In this document: piece after piece, positions 43,595 to 56,300 of the stretch
Layout of the letters: each line of letters starts with the position of its first letter
Numbering within the stretch: position 1 is the first letter of the stretch
From: Bisporella sp. PMI_857
Taxonomy: Eukaryota > Ascomycota > Leotiomycetes > Helotiales > Helotiaceae
Direction: 5' to 3'
Length of the DNA stretch: 64,000 bases
Assembly (NCBI GenBank): GCA_021307315.1
Contig: JAJSPD010000005.1
Coordinates: 62,001 to 126,000 of the forward strand
Made by a program: the position numbers and the translations under genes
The notes under the pieces: model-generated
Seen by the model: only the letters and a program-made list of their open reading frames with translations
The model's database searches: none
Told to the model about the DNA's origin: nothing

Positions 43595-44959
43595 TCATTC
43601 ATCTTTACAGCCTCTGAGGAAAATCGGTTCATGCCCAAGCTGATCCATCCACCACTTCGGCAGCCAAACTGCTCGATCTTTCAAGTACTCTGTGACAGTA
43701 GAAGCCCCTCTTATGGCGACCTCTAGTATTGCCAAGGTGTGGTCCTTGACAAGACTCTTCTCCGCTGCCGTCAACGGCCCGAAACGGTTGAATAACGCTA
43801 TAACCGCATTGGAAGCTCCTTCATCGAGGCTGTCAATGCTGCCATGGTGCCCGCCTTCGTTCGGCCAGAAGCGATAAAGATCACTCGCGGATTTCCCCCA
43901 TAGAAGGTGATTAACTGCTGCCACAGCGGCACATACGTCATCATACCATGGATCGCCCTTGGGGAATTCTGGCGCGATGTCTTTTTCAAGGACATCTCGA
44001 ACCCTGGTCATCGAGGCCCCGATGTGCGCAGGAAAGCGTCCGCCTGGATGATGGCCCTCCTCGTCCACATAGAAGGCCACGGGTGTGACATATGTACGCC
44101 CAACAGCAATGACCCATCCGCCCCGGGCACGATCAGAAAACGTCGGAATGGGGTTTTGAAGTGTAATTTGAGCTGTTCCTGGGAGAAACGTTGATGTACC
44201 ACGGAGGATATACTCGCTGCGATAGTATGGTGGGTAACCCTCAAGAATACACTGCATATCGGCTTTGGACAGCGATATCGGTTTCAAAGCCTGTGCATCT
44301 GTATCTGAAAAATCATATCTGCCGTCAATGTAATGATGGAAGCTGCCTGTCACATGGGCAACAAGGTGCCCCTTCTCCTGCTCCGCAACTTTTGGCATGC
44401 GCTTGAAGTCAATCTGGATATCTTTCGCCCGTAGATGGAAGGACCTGTTATCCTTGTCCAGATTACGCGCTTCGTACTCTGGAGGCGTGTACCAGGCTGA
44501 AGAGCTGAATACATGCATAGAAAAGGTATCCACGCCACATGCAACATAGGACATGAGTGTCTTCAGGTCCGTTTCGAGATATTCCGTAAGCATTAAGCCT
44601 TTCGGTCGCTCGCTGAGGACTTCGAACTCTGACCAACTACGGTTGAAAATGTTCGCCAGCGTACTCTCCCAGCATTCGTCGCCCGCCTTGTGATATCTGT
44701 GAAACGTGTCGCACCCATCATGCGTGCCATAGTATGTGCTGGCCCGGCAGATATGAAGAGGGCCTTCAGGCAGGTCTTCCCAGGAGAGGCGTCGGCAGGC
44801 AGACGGGATCAATCGAGATGCGTTCGTGCTAGCCTTTTTAGCAGCGTAGTCCACTCCGGCCGAAACCAACTTGCTTCCGAGAATTGCGAAAGCGAGTTGG
44901 ACGGGAGGAAAGTTAACATAGGGTGACGATGAAGTGCCTTTGTTGGTGGCGTCTGCCAT
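43595..44959 (-). CDS. Uncharacterised protein, 454 residues
   Basis: Intronless with one clear ATG. I do not recognise a domain. The N-terminus (about 20-55) is mildly hydrophobic (PPVQLAFAILGSKLVSAGVDYAA), the centre is rich in aromatic residues and His (GSFHHYIDGRYDF, YPPYYRSEYILRG), and there is no signal peptide or strong membrane helix. A glycine/tryptophan segment (RGGWVIAVGRTYVTPVAFYV) suggests beta structure. Codon choice and length support a real gene; its neighbours give no functional hint. Confidence 0.65.
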   Translation of the reverse strand: MADATNKGTSSSPYVNFPPVQLAFAILGSKLVSAGVDYAAKKASTNASRLIPSACRRLSWEDLPEGPLHICRASTYYGTHDGCDTFHRYHKAGDECWESTLANIFNRSWSEFEVLSERPKGLMLTEYLETDLKTLMSYVACGVDTFSMHVFSSSAWYTPPEYEARNLDKDNRSFHLRAKDIQIDFKRMPKVAEQEKGHLVAHVTGSFHHYIDGRYDFSDTDAQALKPISLSKADMQCILEGYPPYYRSEYILRGTSTFLPGTAQITLQNPIPTFSDRARGGWVIAVGRTYVTPVAFYVDEEGHHPGGRFPAHIGASMTRVRDVLEKDIAPEFPKGDPWYDDVCAAVAAVNHLLWGKSASDLYRFWPNEGGHHGSIDSLDEGASNAVIALFNRFGPLTAAEKSLVKDHTLAILEVAIRGASTVTEYLKDRAVWLPKWWMDQLGHEPIFLRGCKDE

Positions 44960-46548
44960 GCTCGGTGAGGTCAGAAGTGTCGAGATAACTTTAAGGTCGA
45001 TGGAATTTGCCTGCAGATGCAGATGATGTCCGCGATAGGCTTACAATAACTTTGAATGGCTATGCGTAGTCAAGAATCAACGTTGTCGCCTATTAAGCTG
45101 AGAGTTATCAAAAAGCGACGTTAAAAACTGCATCGCAGTGGTTAACTTCATACCTGAGGTAGATTCTTAACTAAGTTCGGTGAGGGCGAAGACGTCCGTC
45201 GGTATGCGTCACTATCCGCAACTAGTTTGACTTTGCCTCAGGCGGTCACGCTCCTGAAGCCATATGGTTCGCCATGTTGGCTTTTGCATATTTCACTAAA
45301 GGCTAAGTAGAGCAGGGACTTAACTATTTTATTGTTGTACTACGGCATATAGCGCAGAGCTGAAATAAGTGATATTCTAATAATTCTGTGCAATTTGCTT
45401 TAGTACTCTTGTGGCGTATAACGGTTGGCTAATAGCAGCCTACTAAGGACCTGGGTAATTTAACTTGTGTAATGTATTTGTATTTTGAAGTAACTTTCAT
45501 TAGCATAAAATTCTCTTGTAGCTTTCAAACAAACTAAGCGCAAACAAGCTGGTTTGGCCCAGTTGTGCGAAAAAATTAAAAGAGTTAAAGATAATTTCGA
45601 GTATCGAACTCTTCTTATCTTACAAGTTTTAACCCTAAATGATTTAATACAAGTTTTGTAGTTGCAAATGGCGGTACAGTGGTAATGAATCTGGTGAGAA
45701 ATGGCAAGTTTTGTTGAAGAATTTAAATATATGTTGTTGGATGGCATGTAGATATCACTAGGCAAAGGTGTAGAGTTTTCCCCCATGCCCAAGTGCTGTT
45801 AATATAACACAGAAGCACCTTCTATTGCCATTCCTACTTCCTCTGTCATCTTACTTCTGTAAAACCTAGCTACCCCCATTGAATTCTGGTTAAGATGTCA
45901 AAACTTCATACACAGGGAAGTAGTAAAATGTTATCATGAAGTGAAGCTACATCCTGTTGAAAGAAGTATTCACCCTACCATTCCAGAAGCTCCTCCGTTG
46001 ATATTTTTCTTTCCCTTGTTTCCGTCAAACCCCATACTTGCTATGTGAGGTATTATATATACAACATGACTGAGTCAGAAGGAATTTGAGCTAGCCCTTC
46101 TTAAACTCACTCACTTCACAATTCAAAAATTCAACGAACTATCTACGCACCATGATACCCACTTAGCTTGCTTATAAAATAGCATCTACCCAAATATTCC
46201 CTCTCTAGAGAAAATATGATCCTGATCCATGTGACCCATTGATGGATGTTAGGAATGAATTTTTTCATCATATATTATTGATTCCACAAATTTTCTCTGT
46301 GTACCCTGCAATATATTGTGTGCCATTACAAAGGCTACAAGGCAGGGTATGGAAGCTTAGAACTGTCTGTGATAGGTACTCTTAACCTGTTGTTGCTAAT
46401 AATACTTTCAATGTTACATCTTTGATTGCTACCGCCAAGGAATCTTAAACGCTGACAGATAGTCCGCTAATCCTAAGTGGGGCGATGATAGATATTGTGT
46501 AAACGTAAACGCAGAGAGAATATTCATTTGTTACCTCGATCCGTCTCT
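44960..46548. other. Intergenic, no gene recognised
   Basis: About 1.6 kb of AT-leaning sequence between the orphan gene and the stop of the large ATPase gene. Only accidental short frames were seen. Confidence 0.5.
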
Positions 46549-49500
46549 TCAAGCCCCCAGCTCCTTAGGAGTTACAGCATAGTTTTCAACCGCCAGAAAA
46601 TTCAGTTCTCTCGCTAAATACATGTTCCACGGATCTACATATGCCGTAAAATCAGGGTCCGTCTCTTTTTCAAGATTATACACCCTAATAATCATGTATA
46701 TATTCTTGGGGACTACGTCGTTGGCCCAAGAAATTGTCCATTCACGTGCCTAAAAGATATCAGCTCGTCTACAAACCAATATAAGACATTTAAACGCATG
46801 ATACCTTATCCACTTGGTTATTGCTCATATAAAATGGCTCATTATGTCTTTCTGACGTTGATTTCACTTCGATATGATATTTTGGCGGGTTGCTTGACCA
46901 AGATGGAATATCCTGGATAAATCTAAGCTTCATGAGTAACATAGTAAGACTCCCTTTAGTATCTGGGTAAGTGAAGTCGGCATAGTCTTTTTCTCTGCCC
47001 GTGAAAGGGGATTCGGGGAATACGTAGTTTCGATTTCGACTTGTCCAATGACTGATAGGATCCCAGTCACTTCCTAGTTTGTGGGAGAACCACTCATTGA
47101 CCTTAGAGTTGTGAGCAGGGAGTTTAATTGGCCTAATATAGCCACAGATACTGGCATTACTTACGAAAGTTTCTCCCCAACAAGCCGATGTTTTGCATAT
47201 GGAGTCCATAAATTGTGGCATTTGGGTCGGGTTCCGTCCTGGGAGTACGCGGACTTCGGCTGTGTCTTGGAACAGAGTGAAACTGATGTGATGATATTTG
47301 TGGGTTTCGCGAAGGAGTATCTGGTTCAAACACATCTGAAATTTCAGAACAAAAGTTTCCAAAATCAAACGCATCGTGAGGCGTTTCAGCTTCAGGTTCG
47401 GCCGTAGGGGATGTCGACTGTTTTGCTCCAGCCATTTCGTCTTCACCAGAAGTCAATTCAGTTCCCGCCGTATAGCGTTGTGAATCCTTTGTACTACGGG
47501 ATGTGCTACTAAATAAAAAAGTAGGATTGGATCGATTTTGAGCGGGAGTCGTGCTTGGTAGGGTAGCCGCTATTCGGATTGACGAACTTCTCTGATCCAA
47601 TGCTGGAATTCTATCTCTCAGGGAAGGGGCTGATCTAGAGACTCGACAACTCGATTTCTGTGCCAAAATATTTGTACCGGAGTTCGGTGTTGTTGGCAAT
47701 GGTACAGGCCTACAGGGAACTATAGCCCACTCATTATTGCTCTCTTCGGAGGCGGACCGAGGAATATCGACAGACTCCTCATTAAAATCACCCGATCCAT
47801 CTAACCCATAATCGTCAAGTAGTTTTGCGATACGCTCGCGGGGATACTGAAGAATTGCCATGACCAGTTTTTGAAAATTATGATCCGTGATACCACAATA
47901 TCCGACGAACTTATTCGATAGTTCAAAGTCGATGATCTGTTGTGGTAAGCCCTTAATGGAAAGGTATATCTCAAGTTTCGCATCGTCGAGGTCATCAAAT
48001 AGAATGCCCGCATCTTCGGTAACTTTGACACTATGCACTTCCTGGGTTAACTTGATTGCTGGCACGCCCCAAACATTGAGGTTACTCAGACAATTGAGAA
48101 GTTTTGCTTTGGTTTTCGTTGTCTCCCTCGGAATGAGCCTAAAATAAGATTCAACAATAGGTTTACTCAAGTTTTCTAGTTACTCACTGTACAAAGTATC
48201 GTGCTCGGGCCCTGAGATCATTGGTTCTTTCCATATCTGCAATTTTGGGACCGGCCGTTGTGAGCTTTTGATTAACCGATGCAGAAAGTAAGTATTTCGA
48301 CAGGTCCATGGCGGTAATAAGCGGACTTAATTTTTGGACTGTTTCGACGTCAAAAGAAATGAGTGGGATTTTTCCATTGAAACGATCCCATAAACTTTGT
48401 CTATCTGCGAGATACCACCAATCCGAGTTGTAATCCATACGTTCCGGGCCGTCAGGTGTTGTTATGGGAATTATTTTCTTCCTTTTTAATTTTGAAAGGC
48501 AACCGGGAGATGGGTTAGACGGCAGGTAATTATTTAGAAGCAGTAATAACTGCTGTAGTCTGGGAACTGAAGTGCTAGTCTTCACACTCAGCAGCTCCTT
48601 AATCACATCGCCAAGGGTTATGTCTCTGAGTTGGAGGCAGCTTCGAAACAATGAGCCGCATAGTGGATACTCAGAACTGAGCTTATTGGCCAACTTGACT
48701 TCCTGAGGGCCATTCCAGACGCATTCAGAGAGATATACCCACCGTCTGAGTTTCTCTAGGTACAAAAGTCTGCAGGAATTAAAGACTTCCCTGTTAGGCA
48801 TTAGCACCTTAACAATATACGTTACATCTAATTTGATTCACTGACAAAATAGCCCCTGTCTCTTCACAGGATCCAAGCTTGATATAAAGTGTCTCCACAG
48901 CTGACTTTGAAGTACTCTCAGCTACTGGATGTGCTGCGAGAGCTTTAAGCTCACGGAGGTAGAATTCTGTGCAAAGATTGGTAAGAACACCAAAAGTTGA
49001 AAATTTGAGCCAACGAATATCATTTGGCTCGGGAATATCAACGAATAGTAGATTTGGTCCAGCCATCTTCAGGGTCTTAATTGGTAAGACTGTCTGATCG
49101 AGTCGGCACGAGTGGCCATCGATACACTGCACATTCATTTCCGAAATCTCCTCCTTGAGCTTAGTTGATATCCTGAATTTCATGGCATAATGTTCCCAGT
49201 TGTCTCGCAGGAGAATCAGCGTATCTTCTACTGCGTGGTCTCTGAGCAAGTCAAAATCTGGGGTTAGAATCGTTGGATAACGAACTAGCCGAGGTAAGGT
49301 GGACATGTTCAGGTAAGAGCAAACCCATTTGACAAATTCAATTTCCTTTCCCAATTTTTGTGCTGCTTTGATATATATCGGGTGAAGAGTTGTCATTGGA
49401 TTTGCTGGATGTCCAGCGTACTTACTGAAAATCGATTTCTGGTTCGGATACTCAATATATAACTCCGTGGCATACCTGAACCTGAGTATAAATTGTCCAA

Positions 49501-51503
49501 CGCCAGCGACTTTCAATTTTCTAAGGGCCTCTTTATCACGTAGAGGCATTTGAAAGAGGTACATTAAATCCTGAACAGAATTCCCCAACGGCCGTTCTTG
49601 AAATGGGTTATAAAGTTGCATGATCATCCGACAGACCTCAGCCTGGTCACACTTTCTGATGCCAATCCACTGAAAGAAAGCCAATCGATTTGCGTCTTGA
49701 CAAGCTTCATGATCAACCAGGCAAATATCTATCCCATCGGGCACTTCTGCGACAGTAGTATCCCATTCAAGGAATAAATTGTTTTCAGAAGGTTTAACCC
49801 ACCGCCCATCGCGGAGAGGAACGAGTGCAATTTCCATGGCTTGACTCTTGCAGCTGTAGTGACGGAATAGCTTTGTGACCTTTGAGTGCCACTCCTTGGA
49901 CCGGCTATCCAAGAACGAGTCCCCACGTTTTTTGATCAGATATTTCAATTCTTCGTAGAAATCTGAAAATTTCATCTCACGGACGCCCATCTTTTTCAGT
50001 TCTGGCAGGATATTCTTGATCTCTGAATCGTAAAGAAAGGACAGATGTCGCAACTTGCTATTTTCATACTCAACTAAAGGTTCCCTGTGCAATCTAAACT
50101 CTGATGGAATGTAGGATAGAGACTCGGGATTTGCAAGTATTCCCTCTTTTCGACACTCTAGAACATCATCTGTGGCCAGTTTCTCGAGTATCCGTCGTTT
50201 CAGTTTGGACCAGAACTCACTTGATCCGCCTCGATCCTTGAGAAAGAGCGGCCATGTGTACCGAAGACTCTGACTTCTGAGAGACCAATGACTAACTTGA
50301 TTGAAGCGAGGGACAGCTTCCTCTACAAATGCTTTGTATACACCATTTAAAACCCCGACATTCCATTTGGATGAGTCGACGCTCTCCCTATTAGCAACCA
50401 GGAGGAAATCTGCTTGTATCAGATACTTTAAGCATATTAGCTTCCACAGATTTCAAATGTTGGATAAGAATATTTTTACATTGAACCTATAATCGTTAAT
50501 AGGTAGATAAGCGTAAGTTTGTTGAGTGTGGACTAGTGGTCGCCCGTCTTTGTCAACTGGAAATGCTAGTACAGCTTCAGTCTCTTGAACACCCTTTCGT
50601 CGATCATCTTCCCTGAGCGAGCCCTGAAGGTAACGAACGATCAAGTACTTTTCTTCCGTCCGAGTGCGGTCGTGTGAGGATGTGCTTTTCAATGTCGCTG
50701 TTTCTTTTCCATCCAAATCTTGATCCTCGGCAGCCCTTTGAATTTCGAATTGGACATCACGATTAGGAGTATAGACATTTAATTTCCGTAGTTTGCGTAA
50801 GAAGATGAGAATCTGTGGTTTTATCTTTTGAAGCTCGTCATTGATCACAACAAATTCCTGTTTGCTGAGAAGTTCTAGCAATAACTCGGTTTGTTTTCGG
50901 TCGGTTTTGCGGTCCAGTTCTCTGATCAAATTTGTTGGTGGGTATGTCTCGATAATCGGTGTAATCATGCCGAGCATGCTGCTCCGATCAAACCTAAATG
51001 AATACGCCTTTGAGTAGATGTGTACAACATTTGCGACCTTGAAAACCGACTTGAAGCCAATGCCTTTTTCTCCGATATAGCCTTTGGTACGATCCTTTAT
51101 TTTTTTTGGTACTATGTCCAATGCGACAAAGTGCCTCTACATTTTCTTTCTCAAAGCCAACTTCATTACAGTCGATACGCATCTGCCACACTTTTTTCGA
51201 GCTAGCAATGTGAAAGGAAATAGTTGGGACAGCGTCTTTCTCAAAGGTGTTATCATCAGCATTTTGAATCAGCTCTAGCAGAAAATGGGTCTCTTTCTGA
51301 TAAAGTTGGTCGGAAAGTCTGTACTTCTTAGTTACGTTCTCGTGACAACCTCAGCTAGCTCACATGTCTAGTGTTCTGTGCAAATCCCTCACGTTGTCAT
51401 CATGCTTCCATTCTGAGCCATCAACGCCCTTCCGTCTTCGGATTTCCCGTAGGTGATCATTTGCTTCGCTTTTCCGAAAAGCTATGACCTTCCTGGATGG
51501 CAT
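46549..51503 (-). CDS. Giant HSP90-like (sacsin/NOV-like) ATPase, two frameshifts
   Basis: Seven exons: 51503-51364, 51318-50480, 50425-48826, 48785-48188, 48138-47165, 47101-46805, 46749-46549, separated by introns of 45, 54, 40, 49, 63 and 55 bp. About 1548 residues. The N-terminal GHKL fold has HFLLELIQNADDN (N box, Glu62/Asn66), a variant D-C-N-E-V-G-F in place of D-x-G-x-G, and GYIGEKGIGFKSVF (126-139). The C-terminal region has an NWTS-like SHWTSRNRN, DYADFTYPD and YHIEVKST, an endonuclease-like fold seen at the end of such proteins. Two single-base shifts interrupt it: one extra A in a run of eight (51100-51107) inside the ATPase domain, and one extra G in a run of four (47175-47178). 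It is either a fresh pseudogene or carries assembly errors. Its role is unknown; relatives are chaperone- or surveillance-like. Confidence 0.75.
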
Positions 51504-53373
51504 TTCTTGTGCAACCTGTGATAACAGTGTAAATAATAGCGAGAATTGCAATCTCTACAGAGTACGGATTAGTGTAACAGTAATAATAAAATATATACAG
51601 CAGTAGGAACTGGATAAACATTCAGAAATCGGAGGAAGATAATGGCGTGTCAAATAAATTGGTAATCATGGAGGAATCCTTAAATTAGGGGATAGAAGCA
51701 CTTCAGAATTACTTAATACTTATAGGTCAATTTTTTAGCAGCGCAAGTGGAATCCCGACAGGCTGGGATCGGCTCGGTGTTGGTTCTCAAAAATCGTTAG
51801 CTGCAGAATCGATGGCATGTTGTGCTGCAGATGCAGCTTTGCGGGGGTCTCAAACCTCAATTTAAAACTTGTAAGGGTGATCAACACTATCTTGAACGTT
51901 TTGTTAGACAATGGTAAAACGTGGAACTTTGAGCTGAAGTTGCTAAATAGCTCGTGCGTTGAGGCTGAAGATGGTTTGAAACCAAGCGATGGGAGGCGAG
52001 GTGCATGATGATGTGCTTTGTTCGATTCTAGGTCGGGACGATCAATCACAAGGATGCCAATCACTGAAACTACTAGATCAGCACAAGCCCACAGCAAATC
52101 TAGCTGCTGTAGCCGCCTCACAATCCTCAGCGTTGGAACTGGGCGGCTTAGTACAACACTATCCTAATGATTTCCGTTTAGTAAGTACAGTATGCTAGCC
52201 TTATAAGGAAATCCTTTGAACCCAGACACACTCTCTCCGATGCAATGTGAATATTTTGTAATAATCATCGCCTCGCGCAGTCATCAATTCAATAACAATT
52301 GCTTCCTGCACCACCCGTGGTCTCTTTGGATCACGAAGTACATTGATTACTGGACGTATATTGACAAGGCTTTCTATGGATAGTGAACCGTATTGCTGTA
52401 CCTACCCGTTCAACCTTGAGTTCGCTCCGGCAGATGCATCGTTCGATGCCTAATTCGCTGCCTAATTTGACACACTACACCGTATTGTTACAATCATTTG
52501 CGACTACTCTAAAGGGATCCAAAACGGACTCCTAAACATTTATAAGTCAGCATCTGAAGGTAGCTGGCGCAGAGTAAGTCTCTCGCGCACCAGTTCAAAC
52601 CTCTAGAAATTGTAGTTCGCCGGTTCAGACTCATTTGCCTAATATTTATCACCATATACCTATTTAGATACCAAAGGCCAAGGCCACCCTGCAGGGAGAA
52701 ATTTATTTAAGTTATATATAGCATTTCGACGAGACAGCATATACTCATTCATCTCTCACTCTTAATAAGCATTCAGGCATAGAGGGTATTAGTTTTTTTG
52801 CAGTAATAAAACCAAGCACCAACATCCTGGCTAGGTCACAGGTTCTCGCGTTTATTCAATATTATTTACTCACATACACAGCGTGAAGCAGATATCGTGT
52901 ATTTGCAAACCAAATGTTCTCAGTAGGAAAGAGACAACAATCTTCTTCGATAAATATGCCAAGCCGAAGCACTTTTTGAGAACCAGGAACTTATAATTAA
53001 AGCGCATTGTAAGATGGAGACGTGGAAGGCATGGAGCTCCACGGAACTAAACATCTTCGAGAAATTGATACTTGTATGCAAGCATTGCGGTTGTGCATAT
53101 AAGAACCATGATATTCAGTCGGCGGGGACAAGATGTCTACTTCGCAAACTACATAGAACAAGCTGTGTCGGTGTTCTTGAGTGAGATTACGGTTTTACGC
53201 TATCAGCTGGTAACAACAATACAGATGCAAAGTATAAGGGACCGCTCTAACATCTATATTCTCTATCAATGATATAGACACAATCTATGCAAGTAGTATA
53301 CAGTGCCCGGCCAACTCCTGCTAATGCTGCGACGAATAAGAAATATATCTATTTGCTTCATAGAAACACCCAC
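51504..53373. other. Spacer between the two giant ATPase genes
   Basis: About 1.9 kb with no supported gene. It must contain the promoter of the sacsin-like gene and the terminator of the DUF3684-like gene; neither could be pinned down. A possible upstream intron end (TTATCACAG) lies just before the ATG at 51503. Confidence 0.45.
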
Positions 53374-56300
53374 CTAATCCATTAAGCTAACATTCTCAGT
53401 TCCCTGCTGGTGTTGACCTAGAAATCCGCTTGCTTTGGTCATCATCTTTGAGAAGTAATTTGACATCAACATTTCTCTGCTCAACAGTTAGTACGGTCTG
53501 AGGATATTTAAGAATAAATGAATAAGCAGAATACGCACGTATAAAAACTATGTTCCGAATTATGTGGCTTCACCAAATTATGTGCCAACTCATGCGCAAC
53601 AACAGTCCACCAATATGCCGCAGCCTCAACACATCCCTCACCAACCGTGGTCCCAATGACGCCGGGCGGCTCCATCTTCTTCTGATGCAATTGCTTGAAG
53701 AACCTGAAATTTGCAAAAATGCTGCCATTCAAATTGAAGGCTATCGTACTTCCGTTCTCATCGTAATATATGTGCATCGCTTTACGAGGAAGATTGTAGA
53801 CATCGGAGATCTCATAAAGGAGAGTGGCGAAGGTGTTAAGGCCCGAGATGTTGTCGGCGAGAAAGCTGGAGGTGGGGAGATGGAGGTCCTTGGAGATAAA
53901 GATGCGCATCCCGTTCGAAGCGTCAGCAAGGTAGGTGATATTTTGGCCGGGTGTGGAGTCGCAGTATGAGGCCTGCTCTTTGATTATGTTCTGCGTTGGT
54001 GCTGAGAACACGGAGTTCGAGTTGTGGGCACGCGAAGATTGAATAGCATTGACGAGGTTTTGCTGTAGAGCCGCTGGTGAGGATACCTTCTCCGTCTTGG
54101 GAGGCTTCGTAACCTGGTCATAGGTGGGTAGGCTGGGGTCTTGTTGTGGTGGTGGAGGGTTTTGAGATGAGCCCCCCCCAAGGAAATTCTGAAGCTGCTC
54201 TTGGGCCTGACTATTTCTGTCGATACCGAGGCGGCGGCCCCATCTGGAAAAGAGACCACCGCGGCCACGATCAGATTCTGGAGAACCCTCGGGGGAATCG
54301 GAACCAAACGCGCCAGGTATCGGGTTTGTTTCCAAACTCCTGTCTTTTGTGGGAGTCTTCTCCGCTTGATTCTGCTCACGCCACAGTCGCTCCTGCTCTC
54401 GGATCTGCTGTTGCTCTGCTTCATGCTGCTTCTTCCGCTCTTCTTCAGCAATACGCTGTTGAGCCTCTTTTGCCCTCAGAATACGCTCTACGTTATACCC
54501 TCGATGTCGCAACTCTCTTAATGTGAGTTTAAGGAATGATTCAAATGTGATATAGGTTTGTTGAGTCGGTCGTTCGAGCAGGACTCTGCAAACAGACTGG
54601 CTGATGTGGAACCAATCGGTATCATTTGTTGTATACAGAACGGCGCCCGTTCTCCTGGAATGTGTGAGGAGGGCGGATATAGACTGTGTACTTGTGAGGC
54701 CATGGCCTTTCAGTGTCCGCCGGAGATCGATCGATGCAACCACTTGCACTGTCAGATTCTTCTCCAACCACCGAGCATCGTGTTTGATATTGTCAGGAGA
54801 GAACTGGTGTAAGAACAACTTCGATCGCTCTAGAACATGGCTTCTGAGTTTAAGGCCTAGCTTTTGGTCTTGTGCAACGCTGCCAAGACGGTGAGTTTCC
54901 TCAACTTGATCAGAGAGTAAAGCTGCGCCAAGGGCAATGTAGAACTGTTCCAACTTATCATCAGCAGGAGCACAGATCAGTGACTTCTTGAAGAGCTGAT
55001 AGCTAATATAATCGTCATTCTAGCAGCTGTTAGCGAGACATAGCAGGTAATCCATAACATGGGGCCTACAATAACAACATCCTTAGCTGTGACAAGCTGA
55101 TATTGCTTGATGGATGTATCCTCTAAATCATCCTCAAATTCGTTACCACTGTTGCCAAAACCAGATGTCCAGCCCTTCTTCTCCTTATCTCCAGGTATCT
55201 CAACTGAGCCGAGAAGGAACTTTGAAGTTTTCATCTGTTGTAACAAGGTTTTATCTTTCTTTAACGCAGGCAAGTCCTCCGCCAAGGTCATTAGCATACC
55301 CAAGTACTTTTCGGGAGTTTGCAAAATCCCCAGAAGACGTGCCGGTTCCTTACAGGCTAGTGCCGCAAGTTCAGGCTTCGTGGGCTCTTGCTTGGAACCA
55401 CATTTCAGCAAGAACACATTTGCATCTCTACCAAAATCCACAAAGTTAAAAATATCTTTGTACGTTGACGATGCTCCAAGATAGCATTCTCGTGGAGGTA
55501 GAAGCGCCTTCTCCGTATGCGCTCCGGATTGTTGCCCTTGTAGTGGTACAATCTTCGCATCGCCGATTTTCTCTACATTATTAGAACCGATCTCCGCGAG
55601 GCGAGATGCGAAGTACTCAAAGAGAGTTACAGCTTCAGTTTTTGACCGAGGCGGGTTGGCAATGAGTCTGTTGACACATTCAGTCATGGGAGGGTCTATA
55701 GCAACGCCAAATTTCTAGCCACCAAATTAGCTACATTTACCAATATATTTTAGGTCATACTGACAGAGGCATGAAATTTAAGATTGTTATGCAAGATATT
55801 AAAGCCAAGCACTGCACATTTCTCATTGGTAAAGCACTCAGCGGGACTGACCAAAGTCTCTACCTCGCCTGCCAAGGGTAAGAATCGCTTTTGTGTAGAG
55901 CCAATGCTAAAAGAACCATATTCATTAGTGTAATGAGATGAAATATAATACGTCATGGCATTGTTCCGAAGCTGCACATCAGGAGAAGCCATCATATCAA
56001 CAAGCTCTGGGACAGTGGGAATTTTTCTCAGTCCAAGCAGAGAAAGGAAGCGACCCTCAACACTGCTAGATCTAAAGCTACCAGGAGGACCAGGCCATTG
56101 GATAATAGGAAGTTGTAAGGCCCTTATTGTTGCGGATGGTTCGAATAGTTCCGAGACTTTGTATAATCTTGAAGATCCAATAGTAGACTCCATACCTTTT
56201 GGCCCAGCTTCAGCAGGACAAATTGGTGTTCCTTTCAGCTTTTGCAGATCCGTAGCGGGTATATCATCTTTTACTGATGCCAGATATTTGACCAGCTCTA

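Noticed and set aside
51364..51503. Alternative 66-bp first intron of the sacsin-like gene
   Set aside because: It would keep the frame but removes VRDLHRTLD-type sequence that belongs to the family; the 45-bp intron gives a better product.
55715..55764. Alternative first-intron sites for the DUF3684-like gene (donor GTATGA, acceptor at CTATAG)
   Set aside because: It also closes the frame but deletes a KFGV..DPP segment that looks conserved; the GTCAGT donor with the GGCTAG acceptor is preferred.
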